From: Exiguobacterium marinum DSM 16307
GTDB lineage: Bacteria > Bacillota > Bacilli > Exiguobacteriales > Exiguobacteriaceae
Length of the DNA: 64,000 nt
Assembly: GCF_000620845.1 (NCBI RefSeq)
Contig: NZ_KK211189.1
Location: 697,662 to 761,661, forward strand
Direction: 5' to 3'
Of the stretch, positions 16,962 through 25,240 are shown piece after piece. Position 1 is the stretch's first letter; each line of letters begins with the position of its first letter. The translations under genes and the position numbers were made by a program. The notes under the pieces were generated by a model, which was given only the letters and a program-made list of their open reading frames with translations, was not told the DNA's origin and searched no databases.

Positions 16962-17942
16962 ATGAAAGCATGGCTACTCGACCAACCTGGTCTGGATCAT
17001 CTGCATATTGGAGAAATCGACCGACCGACACCTGGAGCCGGAGAATTATTGATTCGTGTCGAGGCGGTCGCCTTGAACCCGGTCGATTATAAAGTCGGAT
17101 CGAATGGCAATCCGAATTGGTCATATCCACACATTCTCGGTGTCGATCTCGTTGGAGAAGTCGTCGAGGTCGGTTCGAGTATCGCCAACATCATTACCGG
17201 TTCGCGTGTGGCCGTTCATACGGATCTTTCGAAATATGGAGGGTTCGCTGAGTATACGGTCGTCGATGCCCGGGCATGTGCGGTCGTTCCGGAAGGTGTG
17301 AGCGACGAAGCGGCTGCCTCGATTTTATGTGCTGGAATGACAGCGTATGAAGCGGTCATGCAGAAACTGAATACACGGAATAAAGAAACGATTCTCATGC
17401 ACGCTGGTGCAGGTGGTGTTGGTGGCTTTGCCATTCAGCTCGCAAAACGCCTCGGGCTAAAGGTCTTCACGACGGCATCTCCCGAGAACGTTGAATGGGT
17501 AGAGTCGCTTGGTGCGGATGTGGCAATCGATTACAACGTCGAGGACGTGACGGCACGAATCATGGAAGAGACGGATGGACGTGGTGTCGACTTGATTTTG
17601 AACACGGTCGGTCGTGACGTCGCGACAGCCGACTTAGATCGTCTCGCGTTTAGTGGACACCTCGCCTATATCGCCGGTCCACCAGACATGACGAACATGA
17701 AAGGGTTCACATTATCCCCTTCGATTCACGAGGTGGCGCTCGGGGCAGCGCATGCGAGCGAGGACGAACATGCGATTCGCAACTTGGCGTATATGGCCGA
17801 AGAGTTGATGCACTTACTTGAAGCGGGTGAACTGAACGACCTCGTCACAGAAGTGTTATCTTTCGACCAATTGAAAGAAGGTCTCGAAAAACTACAAACG
17901 CGAAAAGTGCGCGGTAAACTTATCGTCCGGATTCGCGACTGA
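16962..17942 (+). CDS. Zinc-free MDR/quinone-oxidoreductase-type NADPH dehydrogenase
   Basis: 326 residues of the medium-chain dehydrogenase/reductase superfamily. It has a GroES-like N-terminal half (LNPVDYKVGSNG, HILGVDLVGEVVEVG) and a Rossmann half with HAGAGGVGGFAIQLAKRLG for NADPH. No Cys cluster for structural zinc is seen, as in QOR-type members. It starts 2 bases after the VOC stop. A likely role is reduction of quinones or unsaturated aldehydes; the substrate is inferred. Confidence 0.88.
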   Translation: MKAWLLDQPGLDHLHIGEIDRPTPGAGELLIRVEAVALNPVDYKVGSNGNPNWSYPHILGVDLVGEVVEVGSSIANIITGSRVAVHTDLSKYGGFAEYTVVDARACAVVPEGVSDEAAASILCAGMTAYEAVMQKLNTRNKETILMHAGAGGVGGFAIQLAKRLGLKVFTTASPENVEWVESLGADVAIDYNVEDVTARIMEETDGRGVDLILNTVGRDVATADLDRLAFSGHLAYIAGPPDMTNMKGFTLSPSIHEVALGAAHASEDEHAIRNLAYMAEELMHLLEAGELNDLVTEVLSFDQLKEGLEKLQTRKVRGKLIVRIRD

Positions 17943-17950
17943 GTATTTGG

Positions 17951-17980
17951 CTCCCTGTTATACTGACAGGGAGTTTATTT
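17951..17980 (+). terminator. Terminator after oxidoreductase
   Basis: CTCCCTGT / ACAGGGAG hairpin (17951-17973) followed by TTTATTTG. It lies only about 20 bases before the next start, so the next gene may have partial read-through. Confidence 0.6.
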
Positions 17981-17997
17981 GTCGAGGAGGGGGAAGG

Positions 17998-19062
17998 ATG
18001 GAGCGATTAGCAGACACGTATCGACAGACGAACGTCCAATTGAGCGGTCACGGGAAACGGGAAGTCGGTGTATTGAAACGCGCATTTGAACAGGTGCGTG
18101 AAGATGAGCCGAGTGATCAGTATGGACAGGGGAGAACGATTCGACAGTTTGAAGAGAAGATGGCACAAGTTCTTGGGAAAGAGTCGGCGGTATTCTTTCC
18201 GAGCGGCACGATGGCGCAACAGATTGCGTTACGCATTTGGTGTGATGAGACAGGGAAGAACAAGGTCGCATATCATCCGCTCTGTCACCTTGAAATCCAT
18301 GAGCAGGACGGCTTGAAAGAGTTGCATTATATCGAACCGATTTTAGTTGGAAACGAAAACCGTCTTATGACACTCGAAGAGATTCAAGCGTTGCCGGACA
18401 TCGCCTGTCTGTTGCTCGAACTTCCACAACGGGAAATCGGAGGAGAGCTACCGACGTTCGAGGAACTCGAAGCGATTAGCGAACATTGTCGTGACAAACG
18501 GATTTATCTACATCTAGACGGAGCACGACTGTTCGAATCGCTCCCGTATTATGAGAAAGAAGCATCTGAGATTTGTGCACTCTTCGATAGTGTGTACGTC
18601 TCGTTCTATAAAGGAATTGGTGGCATTGCCGGGGCCATCCTTGCTGGACCGAAGGCGTTTTGTGAGACGTCGAAAGTATGGAAGCGTCGCTATGGCGGTG
18701 ACTTGATCAGCCTGTATCCGTATATTCTTTCTTCAGATTATTATTATGAGTTGCGAAAAGACAAAATGCAGGGATATCGCGATGCTGCCGTACAATTGGC
18801 AGCACGATTCAACGAACTCGACGGTGTCTGGACGACCCCACTTATTCCGGTCACGAATATGTTCCATTTACATTTCCAAGGGGATGAAGAGGAAGTGGGC
18901 GAGCGGATGGCACGCATCCAACAAGAAACCGGGGTTGGCATTACAGGGCATCTCGTAGAAAATGATGGATACTGTTCAACGGAAATCAGCATCGGGGATG
19001 TCTACAGTCATATAACCTCTAATCAACTCGATGATGTATTTAGGCAATTCAACTCTAAATAA
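17998..19062 (+). CDS. Threonine-aldolase-like PLP enzyme (beta-eliminating lyase family)
   Basis: 354 residues of the aspartate-aminotransferase fold. It has an FFPSGTMAQQIALR pocket, LHLDGARLFES (cofactor Asp) and SVYVSFYKGIGGIAGAILAG with the Schiff-base Lys. These match L-threonine aldolase/beta-eliminating lyase proteins. Whether it acts on threonine, allo-threonine or another amino acid cannot be told. Start ATG at 17998 with GGAGGGGGAAGG upstream; longer readings run through the hairpin before it. Confidence 0.85.
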   Translation: MERLADTYRQTNVQLSGHGKREVGVLKRAFEQVREDEPSDQYGQGRTIRQFEEKMAQVLGKESAVFFPSGTMAQQIALRIWCDETGKNKVAYHPLCHLEIHEQDGLKELHYIEPILVGNENRLMTLEEIQALPDIACLLLELPQREIGGELPTFEELEAISEHCRDKRIYLHLDGARLFESLPYYEKEASEICALFDSVYVSFYKGIGGIAGAILAGPKAFCETSKVWKRRYGGDLISLYPYILSSDYYYELRKDKMQGYRDAAVQLAARFNELDGVWTTPLIPVTNMFHLHFQGDEEEVGERMARIQQETGVGITGHLVENDGYCSTEISIGDVYSHITSNQLDDVFRQFNSK

Positions 19063-19067
19063 ATATA

Positions 19068-19103
19068 AAGAACGCTGAAGAGATGTTTCTCTTCAGCGTT
19101 CTT
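19068..19103. terminator. Bidirectional terminator
   Basis: AAGAACGCTGAAGAG / CTCTTCAGCGTTCTT, a 15-bp perfect stem between convergent genes. Confidence 0.85.
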
Positions 19104-19104
19104 G

Positions 19105-20286
19105 TCATGCGACTTTGAGTGTGGATTTGTCGGCGGCAGATGATAGATGCGTAGAAGACAACTTCACGACCCATTGAATTGTTTTAAATTGTATGAATAC
19201 AAGAGGTGATAAAGCGATATAATGCATCCACGTGTGTACAGTCAAGAAGCCGTTTTGAACGAGTCCCCAATGAACAAAGAACATTCCGAGTACCACATAT
19301 GCGACACCTGGACAAATGAGACCAAAACTTGCTCCGCCCTCTGGCTGATTTCTGAAGTAATCAAGTCGACGTAATACACTATATCCGATTAGTCCAACCG
19401 CGGTGCTCCCCATAAATAATATCCCGAGTACAATCAGCATAAAGGCTGCATTGACCTCAGTCTCTAGCAAGCGATGTGACACCATTGAGTTCAATCGAAC
19501 GAATGTAATACCAGTAAGGGTGAGAATCGGGATAGGTAACCAAATAGTCGGTGCGCTCGCTTTTGCAAAGCCTTTACTGAAGATGGCTCGTAGACTCATT
19601 CCGGCGAAAAATAAAATAATCCCCCATACAAGTGTCATAAAAAATATAGAGGCGATTGTCGCACTGACAGAAACCCATTGGATTTTTGACATAGCGGCAG
19701 GACTAGCTAATCCCACTGCGACCATGACGAACGAAAAAGCACCTAAGAATTGTCCGAATTGGTTCATATTTTCAACGTCAACTTGACCACTCACCATAAC
19801 CGATGCAATGTACTGAACATAACGAGTAAATGCATATTCACCAATGATTAAGAAGGCAATGAGGGCAAAAGGTAGTAAGGATTGAACATTAGACCAAAGT
19901 CCTGGAACAAACAAAGCACCTAGAATAAACAGTACATTGACACTCATCGCATAGGTGAGTGGTTCTGCCATGACAGCTACTTCTCCAGGAGTTCCTTTCA
20001 CTTTGGAATATCGATCGCTTTTCTTGAATTTACGAAATGAACGGATATTCCATGCAAGCAGACGGAAGTGATTTGCCGAGAAGCCAATAATGACCAATGA
20101 AACGAGAACGACAAGAATAGCTGGGATTCCTCCGCCCTCAAACGTCTCACGTAAATGATTGAAGTGAGGTAGTGGAGAATCAGGGTGTGGTATGAGGAAC
20201 ATAAAGTACATAAAAAATGACACAGCGAGCCCACCGTTGCCAAGAGCAGATAAAAAATATAATGGGTGATAGGTTTGTTTTGACAT
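19105..20286 (-). CDS. Ten-helix membrane protein, TDT/TsoY-like, of the sulfide locus
   Basis: 393 residues with about 10 hydrophobic segments, opening SKQTYHPLYFLSALGNGGLAVSFF and ending in a short charged tail. The layout resembles the tellurite-resistance/dicarboxylate transporter superfamily and, from memory, proteins named TsoY; I am not certain of either. No in-frame TGA is present, so it is not a selenoprotein. It is divergent from the sulfide:quinone oxidoreductase gene. Its promoter spacer contains a CstR/CsoR-like palindrome, so a role in sulfur-compound transport is a reasonable inference. Confidence 0.65.
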   Translation of the reverse strand: MSKQTYHPLYFLSALGNGGLAVSFFMYFMFLIPHPDSPLPHFNHLRETFEGGGIPAILVVLVSLVIIGFSANHFRLLAWNIRSFRKFKKSDRYSKVKGTPGEVAVMAEPLTYAMSVNVLFILGALFVPGLWSNVQSLLPFALIAFLIIGEYAFTRYVQYIASVMVSGQVDVENMNQFGQFLGAFSFVMVAVGLASPAAMSKIQWVSVSATIASIFFMTLVWGIILFFAGMSLRAIFSKGFAKASAPTIWLPIPILTLTGITFVRLNSMVSHRLLETEVNAAFMLIVLGILFMGSTAVGLIGYSVLRRLDYFRNQPEGGASFGLICPGVAYVVLGMFFVHWGLVQNGFLTVHTWMHYIALSPLVFIQFKTIQWVVKLSSTHLSSAADKSTLKVA

Positions 20287-20320
20287 GATAAAAAACTCCT
20301 CCTTTAAATTACATAATCAC

Positions 20321-20350
20321 TTTATACCCCCTAGGGTATCTAGAGGTCAA
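20321..20350 (-). promoter_or_regulatory. Promoter with CstR/CsoR-like operator for the membrane protein
   Basis: On the minus strand -35 TTGACC (20350-20345) and -10 TATAAA (20326-20321) have an 18-base spacer. The near-palindrome ATACCCCCTAGGGTAT (20324-20339) fills the spacer. This matches the known G/C-rich operators of CsoR-family repressors, including the persulfide sensor CstR. The site placement predicts repression. Confidence 0.65.
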
Positions 20351-20365
20351 GAGGGTTGGATATAA

Positions 20366-20383
20366 TTGAGGGCAATCCCTCAA
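20366..20383 (+). promoter_or_regulatory. GGG-N4-CCC palindrome, candidate response-regulator site
   Basis: TTGAGGGcaatCCCTCAA, 7-base arms around 4 bases, upstream of sqr. The core GGG-N4-CCC is the pattern reported for NreC of staphylococci, a NarL-type regulator related to the one encoded at 23551. A second GGG-actt-CCC occurs at 20501-20510. Confidence 0.5.
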
Positions 20384-20610
20384 TAATAGACATGGCTGTC
20401 TGTGTGATTTTCATCACCTCTGATAACGTTTAATATTGATATTTTGTTTGAAGATAATATGTGCTATATTACGTCAAGTGTTGATTCATAAGGAAATTGA
20501 GGGACTTCCCCTATATAAAATGTATACGCTTTCAAATATGCTTAAGTTGTATAGAAGTTCACTGTTTTGTCAAAAAAGAAAACATAGCAAGAAGGAAGGA
20601 GAGGCATACG

Positions 20611-21804
20611 ATGCGTACACATTATCGTGTTGTGATTGTAGGAGCAGGAACTGGGGGAATCAGTGTCGCGGCCAGATTGCTTCGAGAGAAACATCATTTA
20701 AGAGATGAGGTTTTATTGATTGATCCCGCAACCACTCACTATTATCAACCATTATGGACACTCGTCGGAGCAGGTATTGTCAAAAAAGAGGAGTCAGCCC
20801 GCACGATGGATTCACTCATTCCTGATGGGGCGACGTGGTTACAAGACCATGTGACGACATTTGATCCTGAAAACAATCAAGTCGAAACGTCAAGTCACGG
20901 AAAGATTCAATACGATTTTCTTGTCGTGTCACCAGGTATTGAAATTGACTGGGGGCGCGTCAAAGGGTTAAAAGAATCGCTTGGGTCGAAAGGAGTCTGC
21001 AGTAACTACTCATACGAACACGTTGATTATACATGGGATACCCTCGAAAAGCTCACAGGTGGAACTGCATTGTTCACGCACCCGGCTTCTCCAGTGAAAT
21101 GTGGGGGCGCCCCTCAAAAAATCATGTATCTGGCTGAAGAGTATTTAACGAAGACGGGAGTTCGTGATTCGAGTCGAGTGGTCTTCGGTTCGGCTAATCC
21201 CGCCATTTTCGATGTTACGAAGTATCGTGATGCGTTGGAGAAAGTACTCGAACGAAAACAGATTGAAACGCATTTCCGGGTTAATTTAACGGAAATAAAA
21301 GCAGATGAAAAAATTGCGGTTTTTGAAAACTTAGATTCTGGTGAATCGTTTGAGATGAGTTATGACATGATTCATGTCACACCACCGATGCAAGCTCCGG
21401 CGTTTATTCGGAACAGTTCATTGGCGGAATCCGGTGGTTGGGTCGATGTCGACAAACATACACTTCAACATAAACAATTTAAAAATGTGTTCGGGTTAGG
21501 TGATTGTACGAACCTACCTACATCGAAGACAGGTGCAGCGATTCGAAAGCAAGCGCCCGTCGTCGTGCGAAACGTACTGGATGTGATGTACGGTCATTTA
21601 CCGACTGCTTCTTATGATGGTTATTCTTCTTGTCCGATTGTCACGGGCTATGGTTCATTAATTCTCGCAGAGTTTGATTATGATAAAGTTCCACAAGAAT
21701 CTATGCCGTTCAATCAAGCAAAAGAAAGACGGAGCATGTATATTTTGAAAAAAGACTTTTTACCGATTATGTACTGGAATGGCATGTTGAAAGGGACGAT
21801 GTAG
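20611..21804 (+). CDS. sqr: Sulfide:quinone oxidoreductase
   Basis: Oxidises sulfide to zero-valent sulfur and passes electrons to the quinone pool; peripheral membrane flavoprotein. 397 residues. The N-terminal FAD motif is VVIVGAGTGGISVAARLL. Cys164 lies in SPVKCGGAPQK and Cys341 in SSCPIVTGYG, a likely catalytic redox pair. A second flavin motif is VFGLGDCTNLPTSKTGAAIRKQAP. The start chosen is the ATG at 20611 behind GAAGGAGAGG. It is followed 16 bases later by a DUF1641 gene. Confidence 0.9.
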   Translation: MRTHYRVVIVGAGTGGISVAARLLREKHHLRDEVLLIDPATTHYYQPLWTLVGAGIVKKEESARTMDSLIPDGATWLQDHVTTFDPENNQVETSSHGKIQYDFLVVSPGIEIDWGRVKGLKESLGSKGVCSNYSYEHVDYTWDTLEKLTGGTALFTHPASPVKCGGAPQKIMYLAEEYLTKTGVRDSSRVVFGSANPAIFDVTKYRDALEKVLERKQIETHFRVNLTEIKADEKIAVFENLDSGESFEMSYDMIHVTPPMQAPAFIRNSSLAESGGWVDVDKHTLQHKQFKNVFGLGDCTNLPTSKTGAAIRKQAPVVVRNVLDVMYGHLPTASYDGYSSCPIVTGYGSLILAEFDYDKVPQESMPFNQAKERRSMYILKKDFLPIMYWNGMLKGTM

Positions 21805-21820
21805 GAAGGGAGGGATCGTG

Positions 21821-22381
21821 ATGGAACGTTCTGCACTTGAAGAGCAAACAGTTGAAACAGTACTGACAAGACCCGACGTTGAGCAAGCACTGATTGCACT
21901 CATTGATCGTCTACCTAAAATCGAACAGTCTCTCCGTCGTTTGGAAGATGCTGTTGATTTTGGTATGGCGACGATGAAAGATGAAACGGTGAAAGAAAAA
22001 GTTGACGCGGCCATCGACAATTCCAACATACAAATCGAAACGCTTGAATCGGCTATAGAGCTGATTGAAAAATTACCGATGTTGTTACAGGTGACCAATC
22101 AACTTGAGTCCATGTTCACGTTTGTTCAAGATGTATACCACGATGAACAAACGAAAGAAATGATTGGCCAACGGATTGAGGGGTATGCCGTGCCAGCGAA
22201 AGAGAAGGTTGAATGGACACGAGATATGTGGGCGGAAGTACAAAGTCGTGTGGAACAGGATGACCGCCACATCACGCTATTCTCACTCATGCGATGGATT
22301 AAAGAACCGTCTGTTCAACACGGGCTCAAATATGTGCAAGCGACTGTTGATGTCTTAAATGAACGGACGATCAAGCGTTAA
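21821..22381 (+). CDS. DUF1641 protein
   Basis: About 187 residues, highly helical and acidic, with the repeated LEDAVDFGMATMKDETVKEKV and IELIEKLPMLLQVTNQLE features of DUF1641. Family knowledge: DUF1641 proteins sit beside SQR or formate-dehydrogenase-like genes in Bacillales and have no settled function. Here it directly follows sqr and is probably its partner or a membrane-recruitment factor; that is inference. The start is GTG 21818 or, more likely, ATG 21821 after GGGAGGGATC. Confidence 0.8.
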   Translation: MERSALEEQTVETVLTRPDVEQALIALIDRLPKIEQSLRRLEDAVDFGMATMKDETVKEKVDAAIDNSNIQIETLESAIELIEKLPMLLQVTNQLESMFTFVQDVYHDEQTKEMIGQRIEGYAVPAKEKVEWTRDMWAEVQSRVEQDDRHITLFSLMRWIKEPSVQHGLKYVQATVDVLNERTIKR

Positions 22382-22423
22382 ATATGAGTGGATTGTGATG
22401 AATAGGGTTTTCAAAAGAAATCG

Positions 22424-22450
22424 GACGTGCCTCGGTGCACGTCTTTTTTT
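22424..22450 (+). terminator. Terminator ending the sqr-DUF1641 transcript
   Basis: GACGTGC / GCACGTC with 6-nt loop and a T7 tail. It separates the sqr pair from the two-component genes. Confidence 0.85.
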
Positions 22451-22473
22451 CATGGGAAAGTGAAGTACATCAT

Positions 22474-22502
22474 TTGGGTTTATTTACCCATAGGGGTATT
22501 AT
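22474..22502 (+). promoter_or_regulatory. Promoter with CstR/CsoR-like operator for the two-component genes
   Basis: TTGGGT (22474-22479) and TATTAT (22497-22502) with a 17-base spacer. The spacer carries TTACCCATAGGGGTAT (22484-22499), the same kind of operator as at 20324-20339. Confidence 0.65.
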
Positions 22503-22532
22503 AGATATAAGAACTGAAAGAGTGCGGAGGGG

Positions 22533-23564
22533 ATGAGGTTGACACTACGTGACTTTGAACATCAAATATTAGACGTACTCAAAGACGGTGTGATTGTGAT
22601 GGATCATGACAGGAAAATCATATCGATGAACCAATCGGCCGAACAATTGACGGGATGGCAAGTCGGTGAACCGGTTCCTTATTGTTCTTTTTGTCAGAAA
22701 CGGAGAATGAGCTTAGGTGAAGAACGGTGTTACTTAATTGAACATGAACGTTCTCCATACTTCTCTTCAGAAATGCCGACTTACTCCGGAAAACTAGTAG
22801 ATGTTGAGATGAATACAGCTCGAATTCTAAATGATGCCAAAACAGGAGCCACATATTATTTGCTCGTTTTACGAGATTTCACAGAACGAAAGCGCCGAGA
22901 AGCGCACGCTTTAAGAGAAAAGATGGTTCGGGAATTGATTCATGCACGAGAGGAAGAACATGAACGGTTGGCTCAGGAACTACATGACGGTGTCGGACAA
23001 TCGCTCTTTAGTATCACCCTTGCGTTGAGTGCTCTTCAATCAGACGTCGCAGACCCGGATAAAAAAGAATATTTGACGTCCGTTCTATCTGAAGTAAGTC
23101 TCCTGATGGATCATGTAAGAAATTACTCGAAGCAATTAAGACCGATTGAGCTTGATCAATTTGGACTTGAATCCGCATTACAAGTGTTGCTTGATAGTTT
23201 TGCGACCCGTTACCCAAACGTAGCGTTTCATACAGACATTCGTCTGACGACACGATGCGATTCTCTTGTGGAGATTAATTTGTATCGGATTGTCCAAGAG
23301 GCACTCGTAAATACAATGAAATACGCAAATCCGACAATTGTGGATTGTCAGGTAATCGAGCGTGACGGGCGAGTTGAATTGTTATTCCGGGATGACGGGG
23401 CAGGTTTTGATGCGCTGAACGTCTCGAAAGGATTAGGGTTACGTCATATGGAAGAGAGAGCGAAAACGATTGAGGGTTTGTTTCAAATCGTTACAGCGGT
23501 AGGGGAAGGGACGCAAATTTCCGTGTCGGTTCCGAGAGAGCGAGGTTATTATGCAACCGATTAA
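22533..23564 (+). CDS. PAS-containing NarL-group sensor histidine kinase with CxxC-x11-C motif
   Basis: 343 residues with no clear membrane segment, so probably cytosolic. The N-terminal PAS-like domain (about 5-115) contains Cys51, Cys54 and Cys66 (YCSFC ... ERC), three of the four positions of the NreB Fe-S oxygen sensor pattern. A HisKA_3 domain follows with phospho-His151 in AQELHDGVGQSL, then an HATPase domain with DDGAGFDA and GLGLRHMEERA. The gene may start at the TTG 22539, which is better spaced from GGAGG. It overlaps the regulator gene by 14 bases. Likely input: oxygen, redox state or persulfide. Confidence 0.88.
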   Translation: MRLTLRDFEHQILDVLKDGVIVMDHDRKIISMNQSAEQLTGWQVGEPVPYCSFCQKRRMSLGEERCYLIEHERSPYFSSEMPTYSGKLVDVEMNTARILNDAKTGATYYLLVLRDFTERKRREAHALREKMVRELIHAREEEHERLAQELHDGVGQSLFSITLALSALQSDVADPDKKEYLTSVLSEVSLLMDHVRNYSKQLRPIELDQFGLESALQVLLDSFATRYPNVAFHTDIRLTTRCDSLVEINLYRIVQEALVNTMKYANPTIVDCQVIERDGRVELLFRDDGAGFDALNVSKGLGLRHMEERAKTIEGLFQIVTAVGEGTQISVSVPRERGYYATD

Positions 23565-24195
23565 TGTATTAATTGTCGATGATCATGAACTTGTACGTCG
23601 TGGGTTAAAACTGATGTTTCGTACGAATGAGCGCATTCGGGTAGTCGGGGAAGCGACAGAAGGGTCAGCAGCTATCCAAGAAGCGCTTCGGACACGTCCT
23701 GATGTCATTTTACTTGATATCACGATGCCGAATGGATTGGATGGTTTTGTGACAGTCAAAGCACTCGCAGAGGAAGTGCCCACCGTAAAAGTGATCTTAC
23801 TGACGATGCACGATGAAGAGATTTACATCAAACGTGCTCTCGAGCTGGGCGTCCCTGGTTATATGTCCAAAAATAGTGATCCTTCTCAACTAGAAGAAGG
23901 AATCAAACACGTATTTGACGGGAAACGATATTATGCTACTTCGTTGAACGAGGATTATATTGAAAAGATTGTCTTTCAAAAGAATAATCATCCGTTATTG
24001 ACGCGTCGTGAACTAGAAATCGTCCGATTGTCGACTCTCGGCTATAGCCATAATGAGATTGGAGAGAAATTAGGGATTAGTCCCAAAACAGTTGAAAATC
24101 ATAAAGCACGTGTCATGAATAAATTGCAAATCAAGCATCGTCATGAACTTGTGCAATATGCTTTGAAGAATCATTTGATTGAAATGGAAGGATGA
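23551..24195 (+). CDS. NarL/LuxR-family response regulator
   Basis: 214 residues. The receiver domain has the acidic pair DD at 10-11, phospho-acceptor Asp56 (VILLDITMP) and Lys in PGYMSKNS. The C-terminal LuxR HTH is LTRRELEIVRLSTLGYSHNEIGEKLGISPKTVENHKARVMNKL. It is translationally coupled to the kinase upstream and to the DUF202 gene downstream (ATGA). Candidate binding sites are the GGG-N4-CCC boxes upstream of sqr. Close in layout to NreC. Confidence 0.92.
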   Translation: MQPINVLIVDDHELVRRGLKLMFRTNERIRVVGEATEGSAAIQEALRTRPDVILLDITMPNGLDGFVTVKALAEEVPTVKVILLTMHDEEIYIKRALELGVPGYMSKNSDPSQLEEGIKHVFDGKRYYATSLNEDYIEKIVFQKNNHPLLTRRELEIVRLSTLGYSHNEIGEKLGISPKTVENHKARVMNKLQIKHRHELVQYALKNHLIEMEG

Positions 24196-24575
24196 TTGAA
24201 AGAATGAAGTTAGAAGTAGAAAAAACGATAGATTCTCAATATATCCAGCAACACTTAGCGAACGAGCGGACATTTTTGGCATGGATTCGTACTGCGATTA
24301 CCGTGATCGGGATTGGGTTTTTAGTGACGAACTTTCATTATTATCGAAGCGAGAATTTAAGTGGGGCAGAACATCAATTGATTTCAGCAATCGGGATGTT
24401 ATCCATTTTGTTCGGCATCAGCACGATTCTTGTAGGTACCCGTTCATATTTGAAAAAAGTGCATACGATTAACACGCAACAATTCAAATCTGCGAAGATG
24501 AGTCTCATTGCTTTGGCGATTGGGATGGTCTTTATCTTTTCACTGATCCTCGTAGTGAGCTACTTTTTGTTTTAA
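24192..24575 (+). CDS. DUF202 small membrane protein
   Basis: 127 residues. The DUF202 signature QQHLANERTFLAWIRTAITVIGIGF is followed by two more hydrophobic segments (three in total). Function unknown in the family (YidH/YidG type). The ATG at 24192 overlaps the regulator stop; the ATG at 24204 is an alternative start. As the last gene of the two-component operon it may serve sulfide or redox physiology, by context only. Confidence 0.8.
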   Translation: MIERMKLEVEKTIDSQYIQQHLANERTFLAWIRTAITVIGIGFLVTNFHYYRSENLSGAEHQLISAIGMLSILFGISTILVGTRSYLKKVHTINTQQFKSAKMSLIALAIGMVFIFSLILVVSYFLF

Positions 24576-24583
24576 ACGAAAAC

Positions 24584-24614
24584 AGGCACCGTCTCTATTA
24601 CGAGGTCGGTGCCT
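24584..24614. terminator. Bidirectional terminator
   Basis: AGGCACCG / CGGTGCCT stem with a 15-nt loop between convergent genes. Confidence 0.65.
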
Positions 24615-24620
24615 TGCTCG

Positions 24621-25121
24621 TTACTGTGTCACGATTGCTTCAAGACGATCGAGTTGGGATGTGAACCCTTCGACGGCCCCCATATCAACCACTTGTTGGA
24701 GAGCCTCTTCATTCGGGAATTCGGAGCGGCTAATGAATAGCGTGCCTTCCGATGTATCGAGAAATTCATTCGTGATGGTCATGACAGGAAAATCTGGATT
24801 GACATGACCGTCCGCATCCGAGAACGCATCTGTATAAACGATTCGCGAGTAGGGGTCGATGTCGATGAAGGTGGATTTCCCCCAGGACTCCATACCGTAG
24901 AAGTCACCTTGTTCTTTATCGACGCAAGTCATGCAATAATGCCAAATCCCACCTGGTTTGAAGTCGAAGCTGTATACTTTCGTCTCCCATCCAGTTGGTC
25001 CCCACCATTTCTCTAAATGTGCGGGTGTAGAGAATGCTTCAAATACAAGTTGACGTGGTGCCTTGAACAGACGTTCCATAATCAGTGTCGTACCCTCTAT
25101 ATGTGATTTGACCGTACTCAT
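24621..25121 (-). CDS. SRPBCC (AHSA1-like) domain protein
   Basis: 166 residues. The Activator-of-Hsp90-ATPase-like START/SRPBCC fold is seen in MERLFKAPRQLVFEAFSTPAHLEKWWGPTGW, the FDFKPGGIWHY strand and the C-terminal helix GFTSQLDRLEAIVTQ. Such proteins bind hydrophobic ligands and have no defined role in most bacteria. AAAGGAGAA precedes the ATG. Monocistronic. Confidence 0.88.
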   Translation of the reverse strand: MSTVKSHIEGTTLIMERLFKAPRQLVFEAFSTPAHLEKWWGPTGWETKVYSFDFKPGGIWHYCMTCVDKEQGDFYGMESWGKSTFIDIDPYSRIVYTDAFSDADGHVNPDFPVMTITNEFLDTSEGTLFISRSEFPNEEALQQVVDMGAVEGFTSQLDRLEAIVTQ

Positions 25122-25240
25122 GATCCATTCTCCTTTCAGGGTGAATCAGCTATACATCTAATAGTTCGGAAAAGAAGCGAGTTTCGTCACGGAGCTCATA
25201 TTTGGATATGCCCAATCCATATATTCCAAAACAAAAGTAT

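Noticed and set aside
19105-20286. Selenoprotein coding in the ten-helix membrane gene
   Set aside because: Proteins of similar type can be selenoproteins, but this frame has no in-frame TGA and needs none.
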